64,000 nt of DNA from Tanytarsus gracilentus. Taxonomy: Eukaryota > Arthropoda > Insecta > Diptera > Chironomidae. The notes beneath the pieces were generated by a model. The model was not told where the DNA came from. It saw only the letters and a program-made list of their open reading frames with translations, and searched no databases. This document shows, piece after piece, positions 51,001 to 59,946 of this stretch (position 1 is the first letter of the stretch; every line of letters begins with the position of its first letter). A program made the translations under genes and the position numbers. Location of the stretch: NCBI GenBank assembly GCA_038502055.1, contig JAXRKN010000044.1, positions 1,460,001-1,524,000 of the forward strand. The letters are read 5' to 3'.

Positions 51001-54000
51001 AATTTCATACCCCTTGCATTGAAAATAAAAATTTCTCAGCTATGCAGCGCTAATTTACGGAAGTAATTTGAGTTATTCAGACCAATCTTGAAAATTCAAA
51101 TCATGTTCCATATTTCACTATAAAGTTATGCCACCCATCAATCCACGTTCCATAAATTTTTCTCCCCCCTAGGTGCTCAAAGAAGAACGTGAGCTCTTAA
51201 AGTGCATAGGTCAAAATTGAATTTTCCCTCTCGCTAAAATGAAAATGAGAGAAAATTTCATGCGAGAGAGAAAAAATGCATAGAAACTTGATAAGAAAAA
51301 TGTAAACAATGAGAAATCGTTGCCTTTCACTGCGCATGCGCGTGCATGAGTCATGAAAAAAAATTTCTCACTTCTCTCTCAGTGCAACAACAGCAGCCTT
51401 CAGCAGTAGCAGCGAAGCTAAAAATCTCAAAAATTTAACTAATCTTTTTTTTTGTTGCTGTTCACGCTGCTTCGAGACATAATTTCAGCTTCGCATACGG
51501 TAGTTTTGGACTCGCTCGTCAGTCAGAAAAGTTGTCTTGTCGTGCGCGGAAAGTAAAATCGCATTTTTGTGTGCACAGAATTTTTTAGCCAATTAACGGA
51601 AAGACTCATTAAAATTATGCAATTGACAGTGCGTTACTTCAAAAGTGTCGTGTGATAAACAGCTGATTTACATCATAAGTGCTCATAAGTCATCGCTAAA
51701 AGTCTATAAATCGATAAATTGAGAAAAAATATTTTCCTTTCTCTCTTTTTCTCTCAAATTTTCCACAATTTTCATTCATAAAACGTGTACGGAGAAAATT
51801 TCGAATGACTCAAAATCACAATTTCGAACGAAAATCGAAAATTATGTAAAAGAAAGTGAAAGATTTTTTTATTGTTGCTGTAAAGAAAAAGAAGACGAAT
51901 AAAATTGATTTTAATGGAGTTGATTGTTCCAAAGTCGTCGCCATCTGTTGATGCGACGGGTCGATACCGAAATGCCGTTCCTCAAGCGGCTCCGCGCTCT
52001 ATGAGACCACCGCGACCGAAACCGAGATCAGGTGAAATTTATGGTAGAATTTAAATTAATTTATGTTGACCGCGGAGGTTTGAGGGAGTTTAGAAATTTC
52101 CTAAAGATATTTAATGATTATTGGGATTTATTTAAATGCATACTTTTATGTTGATTATGATTTTTGAGGAATGAACCTCTTAGTGACGGAAAAAGTAAAT
52201 TTAAATATGCAATTTCTAAAAACGTGTCTTTGCTTAATTTTTTAACGGTTTTATTTTTTAAAAAACTAAAATCGAAATTTTATTTGTTGAATGGATTTTT
52301 AAAATTTAAAATTGACCGTTAAAAAAGTTTGATATTTTTAAAATTTTAATCTCAATTTCATCACTAACTTGTTGAATTCCCACTGCGACAATTTCATAAA
52401 TTTTTAATTACTAATTATAATCTTTAATTAAGCGACGCTCGTGGGGTTGAAATTTTTAATATCATCCGTGACTTTTATGACATTACTGAAGCCCAATAGC
52501 TGGAGGGTAAATAATGTTAAATGCGTCAGGACATTTTTGTCATACGACCAAATGATTTACGCACTAATAAAGCGTTAAATGGTGCGAAAGGCTATAAAAT
52601 TTTGATGCTTTATCATCCTTGAGGGTGCGGAATGAAAATCAATAACTCGGGGATGTTTGAACACACCAAAAATTTGGGTCACTCTCAAATATGTTTCCGG
52701 TTTGGATTTTTGCCAAAATATACACAAAAAATTAAATTCAAAAAAATGCCGGAAATATCAAAAACTGGAAAATTGCCAGAAAATTTTCAATTATTTCATC
52801 CTCAATGCAATTAATCATAGAAACATTTTTTCACCCATGGTTTAATGGTCATGCATTTCCAACTGCAAAAGCTCTCAGACGAAGGTGCAATAAAACTTAC
52901 AACATGGAGACATTCGGTCGAGACAACGCAAAGTCTCACGCTCCCATAATTAGTGCCACTAATTAAATTTACGTAATCGCACATAGCTGCACTCGATTTT
53001 ACAGAAAATTAATTTATCGTCCTACGACGACCTTCCTCAAGCTCGGCACACAAAATTGACGTTGCAAATTACGATGGAAATTTTAATTAAATGGAAAAAC
53101 TTTTTTTCTCCCATTTGTCATGGAGAGAGTAAAAAAGTTTATTGGAAGCACAAACAAACTTTTAGTGTTTGTCTCGACGTCTAGCTTTGCAATTGCAAAA
53201 TAATAAAATATAAAGCAATATGAGGGTCGAAAATTTGGATAGTGAAAATTTTATTGAGGATGTGAAATGTGGAATTGATGATGAGAAGGGTGAGAAGAAG
53301 TATTTTAAACCCTGTTGGCACGTTTTTTACTTTCAAAAAATATAATTTAAAGAAATGAAATGATTATTTCACTTTCAAATATTTTTTACACCTTCTAAAA
53401 CCCTCAAAGCAATACCCAAAAAAATCATTCATCATAAACCTTCTAATTGGCGAATTAATCATGGGACCGAACACGAAATCGTTGTCAAATTATTAATAAT
53501 CCTAATTTAATGGGCACGACAGACATTTCAATTTCTTTCACCTTCCTGATGGTCACCAATGAATAGCAAATTAGTAATTTAAAATTAGAATCGTCACGCG
53601 AGGTGAAAACAAAAGTGATCGTTATCATGTGTGACATGCGGTTATTTTTATACATTATCGAACAATTTTTAAAACTTTCGAATCCCGGCGACATAATCTA
53701 AAGCTCATCAGTAGAATTTCAATGAAATTGTCTTGATGACGGCCAACAAATTGTTTTTAGACTCTTCGTGTGCTTTCACTTTTTTTGCTTCTCTCGTGCG
53801 TGAGACAATGAGGCTCTCGCCTGACCATGGTGTGCGGAAAATTTATTACTGACCATTACTTAATGTTACTGTGATCTATTGGCTAATTTACATAACAATG
53901 TTTTCTTCTTCCCTGCAGTTGTACCACCCACAACGAGTACATCAAGAGCGGCGAAGCTTGAAGATATTTGTAGGAAGTCGGATGACGGTGGAGAGTCGTC

Positions 54001-57000
54001 AATGTCATCATTGGCGTCAAATTCGACAACATCTACATCTTCATCAACACATCAACCCTCAAGAAGACTGATAAGCGTTGACTTTTCACTGTTTAAGGTA
54101 AGTTTGAATTTTTAAAACCTTTCAATTCTTTGAATTATTGTACGGTTTTTAAAACCCCTTCGGACATTCCAGAAATGTTAACAAATAATTTTTTGCGACT
54201 GAAATTTATTTTATTTGAGGTTATGACTTCATTCCCACCATTTAGCGTCTCTATTTGACTTCATAGTGCACAGATGCACATAAACGTAAACCCCGAAAAA
54301 AGTCAATAACATTTATTTTCTCTCTCGTATAATGTTTCCCATATGAATTTCTTCTTTTGACACATTTACGAGCTTTATCTAAAAGCCAAACTCTCATGCA
54401 GCTCTAAAATATTTACTCGATTGAGTCGCTCGGCGTGACTTCCATTTAAGAAATTTTCTTCGCTCGGAAATTGAACAAGTTAAATTTGGAAGCACTCAGC
54501 GATTTTTTCATGCAATTTTCAGGGTTTGTTCGTAAGTTAAGTTATGGATTAATTTTTAAATTAACAATCAGAAAGTTTTGATCGTGTCATAATTTATGAA
54601 CGTCCCATGATGCTAATTTTAAGTATTACGTTTTCAAATTGCTCCAATTTTCACACACAGTCACTGTTGATCGGATAATTGAGCATTATGGGAATTTTGG
54701 GTGTGTTTGTTGTTTTGCAAGGCCGTTGGCTGCTCATTAATTATTCTTACATAATTATTCCACTTCAATAATATCTCATTCACTTTTCTTCTCTCGTTCG
54801 AGCTTGGTAATTAATAAAAAGCTCCACTAATGAATTTATGTCGGCATTAATGCAAAAATTTATGGTCCATGAAACTTGATCTTGATGTTGTCAAGATGAA
54901 AATGCCTGCAGTGCTCCACACAGCATCGCATTACATAGTTAAGTAGATGTGAAAATTATACGCAGTGAAATGAGAATTGAACTTGACAGTAGACAAAAAA
55001 ATACATTCACAATTGGTCTCAGCTCCTATGGGAGATGAGAAGTAATTTTCAGAGTTGCTATCAACACCTTGACATGGATATGTAGGTTGTGCTAAGTGTT
55101 GATTACAAACGAGAACGTGAGGATGAAATTAGAGAGATTCTTGATGGGGTTGTTTGAAAATTAGGTCACACTTAGAATTTTCAAAAATTTATCGTGACGT
55201 AATTTACGAACATTTCACTTCAATTAAGGAAACGTCACTTTTCATTAATAGTTGATACTTTAAGTCTCACTTGAACCTCAACGATAAGCGTGGGTTGTCG
55301 ACTGATAACGTCAGCAAATGAACAACTCTAAGAATAGCTAAAGTATTTCGTCTTTAAATATTCAGACAAGAAAAAAGCTTTTCCTTGTATTATTTGCGAT
55401 TCTCCATATGGAAAAAATCCCATCGATGAATACAAATTGTGTACTTAGAGCTTGAGAAGGAAGAAAACAAAATGTGTGCGCACTTATGGTGGGTTGAAGT
55501 GATGAATCAACCTTAAACAAGGCTTCATTATTGCCAACAAAACAAAATTTGTTTTTTGGATGTTAAATGCAAATGTTGAAGCTCTCACAAGCAGTCTGCA
55601 AAGACGCAACATCAAAAATTTCAATCACGTAACTTTATTTCTTTATTTTTTTTACAGGACGATGAGACAACGTCATCAAAAGCGTCGCATGATGCAAATG
55701 GCGAGGTTAATCAATCACGTGGAAAGGAAAACGAAAACAACATCAATACAATCCTGCGGAGGACGAGTGAGTTGGCATAGAAATTGAATTTATTTTCATG
55801 TCGATCAATCAAATGAATTTAATGGAGAGATTTTTCAATGTTGGATGAAAAACTGTAGAAATTTTCATAGTTTTTTCTGATAAATGAAAATCTAAGAAAC
55901 GTTAAAAAAATTTGAAAATTAGGTTACAAAAATTGTGTCTGTACTAAATATTCAAATTTTCTATGTACGTTAATTTTTTTAAAACTCAAATTTTTTATTT
56001 AATTTTTTAAAAATTCCATAAAACGTCAAAAATTCAATTGATTGAATCGACATCGAAACCTCTCCACTAATATTGTACAAAAAAAATAAAAAACACTTTA
56101 TTTAGGTTCTTTTCTCCAAGGGTTGTTCTTGAACCGCTCGAATACGACACTTTTTTAACACAAACATGCCAAAAAAACAAAACTTTTAAACCCTATTCTG
56201 TCTATTTTTCTCTATTTCCCCCTTTTTTGTCTTGTGCATACGAAAAATTTGTGAAATGAAGGAAACAAAAGAATTACCCATGATGAATATCATCGATTTT
56301 GTGATAAAGCTCTCGAAAGTAAATAAACTCAATAAATTTTAAGCTTTTGTGCGTGTTTAAAAAAATGCTTTTGTGTGATTTTTCTTTGGCACTTTTGTGA
56401 TGTTTTTTAGGATTTTATTTGTGGGTTTAATTTTTCAATTGGACAATGCATGTCAAAAATCAAAAATGATTCCATTCTCAAGAATGCACCATTGAATAAC
56501 GGTCAAATAAAATTTGAATTTTATTAGCAGACTCATTTGAATATTTAAAAAATATTTGATCGTTTTTGAAGGTTTCATTCTTAATTAATGGCACTCGGAA
56601 TTATAAAAATTTTCAAACACTTTGTGTGGCTTTCAAAAAAATATTTAAATTAAATTAGACTAATTTAAACACATTAATTCACAGCTTACGATCTCGCAAC
56701 GCAATGTGAATCGCGTCGTGCATCGATTCGTCGTCATACAATTGTAGGATGTCAAAGTTTCAAGAGTCTCAACGATAGTCATTCAGTGCCGCCGAGTAGG
56801 CCACAATCGCGACAAAATGATCACAATGCAATTTCACAGCCGCCATCATTGACCACAAGCTTGAGTACGGTAAAAGCTACAACTACACCATCGACACAGC
56901 AGCAGCAGCAACCAACCACATCAGTCGCATCGAATCTCAACTCGATGGATGCGTGGATAAAAAATTCCTTAGATGAGAGCGAGTGGAAGGAGCGACTTCA

Positions 57001-58072
57001 AAATGATCGACTTTCACTTACGCTTGAGGAAATCGTTCACATTCGTTCGGTAATCACGAAAGCTGAACTCGAGAGTCTTCCGATGGGCATTCAGATCAAG
57101 GAGGACGTTGAGAAGCGGAAACTCTGTTTTCTCTGTCTGCGCACGAAATTTGGCGTTTTTACTCAGCGCGGCGTTCCATGCAAATTGTGTGCACGAACGG
57201 TATGCTCCAAATGCTACATGAAGATGCGAATACCAACCGAGCACTTCAGTAATGTGCCCGTTCAATTACTCTCGCCATCACGCCAAAATAGCCCATCAGT
57301 CTCTAATGCACCATCGCCGAGTCATGGAAGCGCTTTAGACGAATCTTTTCCACGAACACTTATGGAGCGATTACTGCGAACTGATGTGGATCGAAAGGTG
57401 AGTGTGAAATTAAATTAAAAGTTGGCAAGGGTGTGACACTCTAGTAAAATTTCATGGATTTCAAAATTTAAATCACAGTGTCCACCGCTTTCAAAATTTT
57501 CATCATCATCATCATCTCACAATTTTCTCTCATTAGTCTCGCAATTCAGTCGGATCTGCACCATCATCGCCAAAAAATCATCGATCAGCGTCAACCACAC
57601 CGGGAGCAAATATTCAACCTAATTCGCTGACGCTAATCAACAATGGAATTTCATTGAATCAACCACAACATATGACAACCTCAATTATGAGTGCCAAAGA
57701 CAACCAATTATCACTACGCAATTCAATCATGTCGCGGAGCATGGAAGGTCCAAGAAGCCTTCCGCCACAAAGTCCACGAAGCATGCCGTCGTCCAACTGT
57801 AGCACGTTGGATCGAAGGTAAAAAGATTTTAGATTATAAATTTTGAAGATTTTAATTTTTTATTTCTCAGGAGCACACTCAAAAAGGCTTTTACGCTGAT
57901 GCAGAGAGAACCGCAACAGCCGTCGCCTTTCGAGCAGCAAAAGGAAGGACTACGCGGTGAATTGATGGCGGTGTGTAACGATTGTCGTGGACTTGTACTA
58001 AACATTATTCGCTACTCGAGAAATATGCAGCTGAAAAATCTGACGCTCGACCTTAGCCCAGTGTATAAATGA
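9007..58072 (+). CDS. spir: Spire, actin nucleator, full-length form
   Basis: Spire nucleates unbranched actin filaments and works with formins (Cappuccino in flies) in the oocyte actin mesh and vesicle transport. Exons: 9007-9381 (or -9370), 24122-24239, 25770-25858, 32942-33136, 38090-38220, 38286-38397, 38523-38640, 53919-54097, 55658-55766, 56685-57397, 57537-57817, 57871-58072. All phases agree, giving 873 residues. The KIND domain (about 38-245) shows SLDDILRSFNAPLSEEQAW and IGIVVYTALDF. Four WH2 motifs (about 265-380) end in RRGVRLKKI, RKYQLRKV, RPPLRKA and RKGRVLKPI. RRLISVDF follows near 430. The Spir-box is near 587-607 (LTLEEIVHIRS). The modified FYVE has Cys pairs at 623/626, 641/644, 649/652 and 842/845, with a long insertion before the last pair. 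The C-terminus is LTLDLSPVYK. The exon 1-2 junction is the only uncertain one. Confidence 0.95.
9382..24121. other. Spire intron 1 (14.7 kb)
   Basis: Large AT-rich first intron, interrupted only by the antisense four-TM gene at 18713-19294. No transposon with recognisable ends was seen here. Remaining open frames are short, lack hydrophobic or domain patterns and are treated as chance. An additional small spire exon could be hidden in it: the strongest donor of exon 1 (9371) is out of phase with the next exon. Confidence 0.7.
18713..19294 (-). CDS. Nested antisense four-transmembrane protein, unknown function
   Basis: An uninterrupted 193-residue frame runs antisense within spire intron 1. 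It has four clear hydrophobic segments, at about residues 12-35 (ILAIVIAAIMRFFLG...), 45-60 (ISHILVFIAACFYSF), 73-94 (LTIIETAIGIAMIEFMMGLW) and 117-138 (VFADMVTMGLAACVLLSVLI). A basic, Ser/Pro-rich C-terminal tail of about 45 residues ends in PCHGDNFM. The N-terminus is basic (MQRSKKNSAMKNQ), so it is probably cytosolic, placing both ends inside. Met10 is an alternative start. The stop codon overlaps a poly(A) signal (TAATAA; AATAAA from 18714 down to 18709), which supports a real compact transcription unit. I do not recognise the family. The gene may have an upstream non-coding exon. Confidence 0.7.
   Translation of the reverse strand: MQRSKKNSAMKNQILAIVIAAIMRFFLGTSLMIMSMPCESGMGYISHILVFIAACFYSFKIKLCPDLENHLLLTIIETAIGIAMIEFMMGLWCSVENIIVRIVKCGLSDDVEMDKAAVFADMVTMGLAACVLLSVLIDGQLVQKAMAYYNKRASSSKCEPRLKSCAPQQQRARTPNASMYRNPNCPCHGDNFM
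24240..25769. other. Spire intron 2
   Basis: A 1.5-kb AT-rich intron (donor GTAATT, acceptor TTAACAG). No gene, repeat or regulatory structure recognised. Confidence 0.8.
25894..26745 (+). mobile_element. Non-autonomous Helentron/DINE-like element, copy 1
   Basis: The left end has AAACCCACACGTGGGTGTTGCC and, just inside, GCGTAACCCAC (25916-25926). The right end carries its reverse complement GTGGGTTACGC (26729-26739) in a stem-loop, followed by TAAAAA. The body has about 3.5 tandem units of 129, 129 and 120 bp (landmark GATTCCTGGT at 26047, 26176, 26305, 26425). A single-copy segment and a (GGAC)n microsatellite at about 26669-26697 follow. Subterminal inverted repeats, an internal tetranucleotide array and a 3' hairpin are the layout of DINE-1/HINE elements, so that class is inferred. 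A second, inverted copy lies at 49040-49580. The 129-bp unit has no stop in one frame, giving a 180-codon open frame (25966-26505) that I do not consider a gene. Confidence 0.75.
25966..26505 (+). repeat. 129-bp tandem repeat array inside the DINE-like element
   Basis: About 3.5 direct units, each encoding in one frame a 43-residue pattern with GHFGCPWHYW and SIDSWSN.EFNDTHEAI. The last full unit is shortened to 120 bp and followed by a 33-bp partial duplication. The multiple-of-three period keeps the frame open. Copy 2 of the element has about one unit only, so the array accounts for most of the length difference between copies. Confidence 0.85.
33137..38089. other. Spire intron 4
   Basis: A 5-kb AT-rich intron between the KIND and WH2 exons. 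Apart from the MITE-like hairpin at 36229-36357 no gene or element with clear ends was found. Confidence 0.8.
36229..36357. mobile_element. MITE-like 129-bp inverted-repeat element
   Basis: GAGGGTGGGACACT at 36229-36242 and AGTGTTCCACCCTC at 36344-36357 form 14-bp terminal inverted repeats with one mismatch, enclosing AT-rich DNA without coding potential. No convincing target-site duplication is seen. A shorter related hairpin lies at about 57426-57489 in a later spire intron. Confidence 0.45.
38730..38740 (+). CDS. spir: Alternative terminal coding exon of a short N-terminal Spire form
   Basis: The WH2-D exon ends at 38640 in phase 1 (AGA C|gtgagt). A good acceptor (CTTCATATAG) 89 nt downstream opens an exon that adds Arg-Ser-Ile and a stop (38738-38740). 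A candidate AATAAA follows near 38810. Using it would give a 382-residue KIND plus four-WH2 protein without Spir-box and FYVE, equivalent to the short N-terminal Spire isoform known in Drosophila. Simple retention of the 89-nt intron would also end in a stop at 38727-38729, so a truncated product is predicted either way if the transcript stops here. Confidence 0.55.
38741..47324. other. Spire intron 7, first part
   Basis: About 8.6 kb of AT-rich intron between the WH2 exons and the foldback element. It contains a (GT)n microsatellite at about 46211-46233 and numerous T-rich tracts. No supported gene; open frames of about 60-110 codons show no domain pattern. Confidence 0.75.
46211..46233. repeat. 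(GT)n microsatellite
   Basis: About eleven GT dinucleotides in intronic DNA. Confidence 0.9.
47471..47776 (+). repeat. 153-bp direct duplication within the left foldback arm
   Basis: The block starting TTGTTGCAGAATTGTTGCC at 47471 recurs at 47624 with only a few differences, including the non-repetitive segment AAAAATGCACCTTTCTCAAAG. The right arm has no such block, so the left arm expanded after the arms formed, or the right arm shrank. Confidence 0.85.
47871..49039. other. Loop of the foldback element, left part
   Basis: Contains an 18-bp perfect palindrome (47908-47925), TATGCAT-rich DNA, a stretch with TATAAATAG (about 48746), and G-rich blocks of the type AATTTTGCCCT near 48935 and 49011. 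No supported coding sequence. Confidence 0.6.
49040..49580 (-). mobile_element. Non-autonomous Helentron/DINE-like element, copy 2 (inverted, nested)
   Basis: The reverse complement of this stretch matches the 25.9-kb element end to end. Shared parts are AAACCCACAC...GGCAACACCC-type ends (here GGCAACACCCAGTGTGGGTTT at the right edge), one copy of the 129-bp unit, the CTGGCGAAAACTAGAAG segment, a (GACA)n microsatellite (49083-49102), CACGAGCATAT and the final CTAAAAA. It is shorter because it has fewer 129-bp units and small deletions. The terminal hairpin differs (GTCCCCCAGAGGGGTAAC). It sits inside the loop of the foldback element and therefore inserted after it, or travelled within it. Confidence 0.75.
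49680..50130. repeat. Degenerate about 105-bp tandem repeats in the foldback loop
   Basis: The landmark GAAAATTAA recurs near 49773, 49891, 49997 and 50089 (spacing about 118, 106 and 92 bp), each followed by TTGTTGG- or TATGGAA-like sequence and preceded by TATGGCAAAATTCC-like sequence. The TATGGCA motif links these units to the arm repeats. Confidence 0.5.
50400..50500. other. GC-rich island in the foldback loop
   Basis: About 100 bp of G-rich DNA (GGGGGCTTTGGCTTCGGGGG, then GGGGGGCGGCGCCCCTCC) contrasts sharply with the AT-rich surroundings. On the minus strand at 50410-50400 it has TAGCTCAGCGG, a good match to a tRNA/SINE box A, but no box B was found. Confidence 0.4.
51230..51913 (+). 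promoter_or_regulatory. Internal spire promoter and leader of the C-terminal form
   Basis: GAGAGAG/CTCTCTC motifs (51264-51270, 51371-51380) and two initiator-like TCAGT sites (51379-51383, 51519-51523) precede a long A/T-rich leader without TATA. The leader has uORFs: ATG at 51615 (12 codons) and 51805-51849 (14 codons), the latter ending in an ATG that directly abuts its TAA. The layout copies the main spire promoter. This stretch lies only 0.3-0.6 kb downstream of the foldback element. Confidence 0.5.
51914..58072 (+). CDS. spir: Spire C-terminal form from an alternative first exon
   Basis: A coding first exon, 51914-52031, starts with ATG preceded by a stop (MELIVPKSSPSVDATGRYRN..., then a Pro/Arg-rich end) and stops in phase 1 at a GTGAAA donor. 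This is exactly the phase of the WH2-D exon, so both splice to 53919. The predicted product is 533 residues: a new 39-residue Pro/Arg-rich head, the RRLISVDF segment, Spir-box and FYVE, but no KIND or WH2. It could bind membranes, and in flies the corresponding Spire C form was found as a JNK-binding product, but it cannot nucleate actin. The exon could instead be included internally; the long uORF-bearing leader argues for a true first exon. Confidence 0.7.
52032..53918. other. Spire intron downstream of the alternative first exon
   Basis: A 1.9-kb AT-rich intron with no recognisable gene or repeat. Confidence 0.8.
54098..55657. other. Spire intron before the DDETTSSK exon
   Basis: A 1.6-kb AT-rich intron; nothing recognised. 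Confidence 0.8.
55767..56684. other. Spire intron before the Spir-box exon
   Basis: A 0.9-kb AT-rich intron; nothing recognised. Confidence 0.8.
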
Positions 58073-59946
58073 TAGAGGATTTTTTAATGTGATGTTCAAA
58101 TGAGAGAAAATTTATAATTAACTTATTTCCGATTTATGATGCAGAGGCCATTAATTTGAGGAATTTGTATTGTGCGCCTCTCGCTCCGACTGAATAATTT
58201 TTTTCCATCACCTTTTGTGTAAATGTTTTTCAAATTTAATTTTTTAATTCTCCAAAAATATTTTAAACTCTTAAAAATTGTAAAAATGTATTTTTGAGCT
58301 TTTCTGTTAATTTTTTTTTGCAATAGAAATAGAGAAAAATACCAAAATATTAAAAGTAATTAAAAAATTTAACCGCTTTTGTTCGAATAATTAAAAAAGT
58401 TCTGGAGCTGACTTGAGTTTGAAATTTGGTTCAAAAGCTTTTAGTGCAATAAAAAATACATATATTGTTGGTTTAAACTTTCAATTGATCTCAAACTTTC
58501 ATCTGTAAAATTTAATTAAATTAAAATTTTTATTGGTCGTGTAACTTAAAAAATTTTAACGGTCGAGAAGTTTTTAAATAATTTGTATGGTTTTGTAATT
58601 TTAAACTTCGAAACTAATTTGTATGGTTTTAGGGAAAATTCAACCCAAAAGCTAAAATTTTTCTTAAGTGACACAACCAGAAAAATTTAATTTCAAGATT
58701 TTTTTATGAAAGCTTTTAATTATTAATTCCTAAATTTTCAAAATAAAATTTCTGTGCTATTTCGACCCAAAAAGCGACCAAATCAATGACTTCCAAGTCA
58801 CCCCATCTTTCAAAAATTCATAAGGTTATCACGCCTTGGCAAATTAAAGTTTTTAATCATTAAAAGCTCGATGGCCTTCATCAAAAGTTTAAAGAGATTC
58901 AAGAATTAAGCAAATGTTGTTCATATCTTCTTAAAGAGAGTTGATTGTTGAGAATGAGCGGTGTGTGAGTAGATGAAAAGTACAGAAAATAAAATTTAAA
59001 TTTCTATTTATCAAACTTTAGAGTGATGCAGTTTTTAAATTGCCGAGCATACTTCAGACGATGCTCGCCAATTTCATGCAAATGCATCACTACTCTCTGA
59101 TTCATTGTGATTAAATTTATAAAAAGAAGAATTAATATATATGAAAAATTATCTAGAAAAAATAATCAAAATTTTAGAGAAGAAAAAGTTTTGAGGGAAA
59201 ATGTAAGGAGTAAAAATTTTTTATATTAATTAAAAATTTTCATTCCATGAAGTAAAAGTCAGCTAAAATTTTCAATCATTTTCATTGATCTAAAAATGAT
59301 GAGTTTAATTTTTATAATTTTCCCTTGAAAAATTTAAAGAATCTCTAAAAGTCAATAAATTTTGTTCCATTGAACAACGTAAAAATGTTTTTTTAAATTG
59401 GCACAAAAAAAATTGTGAATATTATTTATTTACAACACACACACACATGAAAATTGTATAAACCCCACACGAAATTCCTATTAAGAGTTTTTAGTTCGTA
59501 ATCGATGAGAAATTCTTTTTGCTTTTAAGACTTTTAAACATTTGTTGTGTAAACCATTTATTTTAATTACATTAAAGAACGAAAATAGTGCAAATTAACT
59601 AAAGGATGATAGATAAGAGACGATATGTGAATTTTAAAGTGAAAGAAAAAAATTTTCAACTAGTTGAAAATTAATAAAAAATTGAAAATTTAAATTATTT
59701 TTTTTTGAATTTATATTCCAGGATTTATGAGATTAAAATATTTAAAAATCATGAAATTAAATCAAATCTCCCAAAAACTGAACTCAAATTTTTAATCCAA
59801 AGATTAAACATGTAAATCCAACGATTAAACATGTAAATCCAACGATTTTTTTAATCCTAAGATTTAATAAATTTTAAAGTTTAAATCACAGACTTGCCGA
59901 AATTTATTCACCAAAAGTAACTCATTGACACTCCAAATCAATTAAA
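58073..59946. other. Spire 3'UTR and tail-to-tail intergenic region
   Basis: AT-rich sequence between the converging spire and chymotrypsin genes. Several AATAAA-like signals occur (for example near 58448), so the 3'UTR end is uncertain. A 21-bp tandem repeat (AATCCAACGATTAAACATGTA-type, about 2.5 copies) lies at about 59794-59850. Confidence 0.6.
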
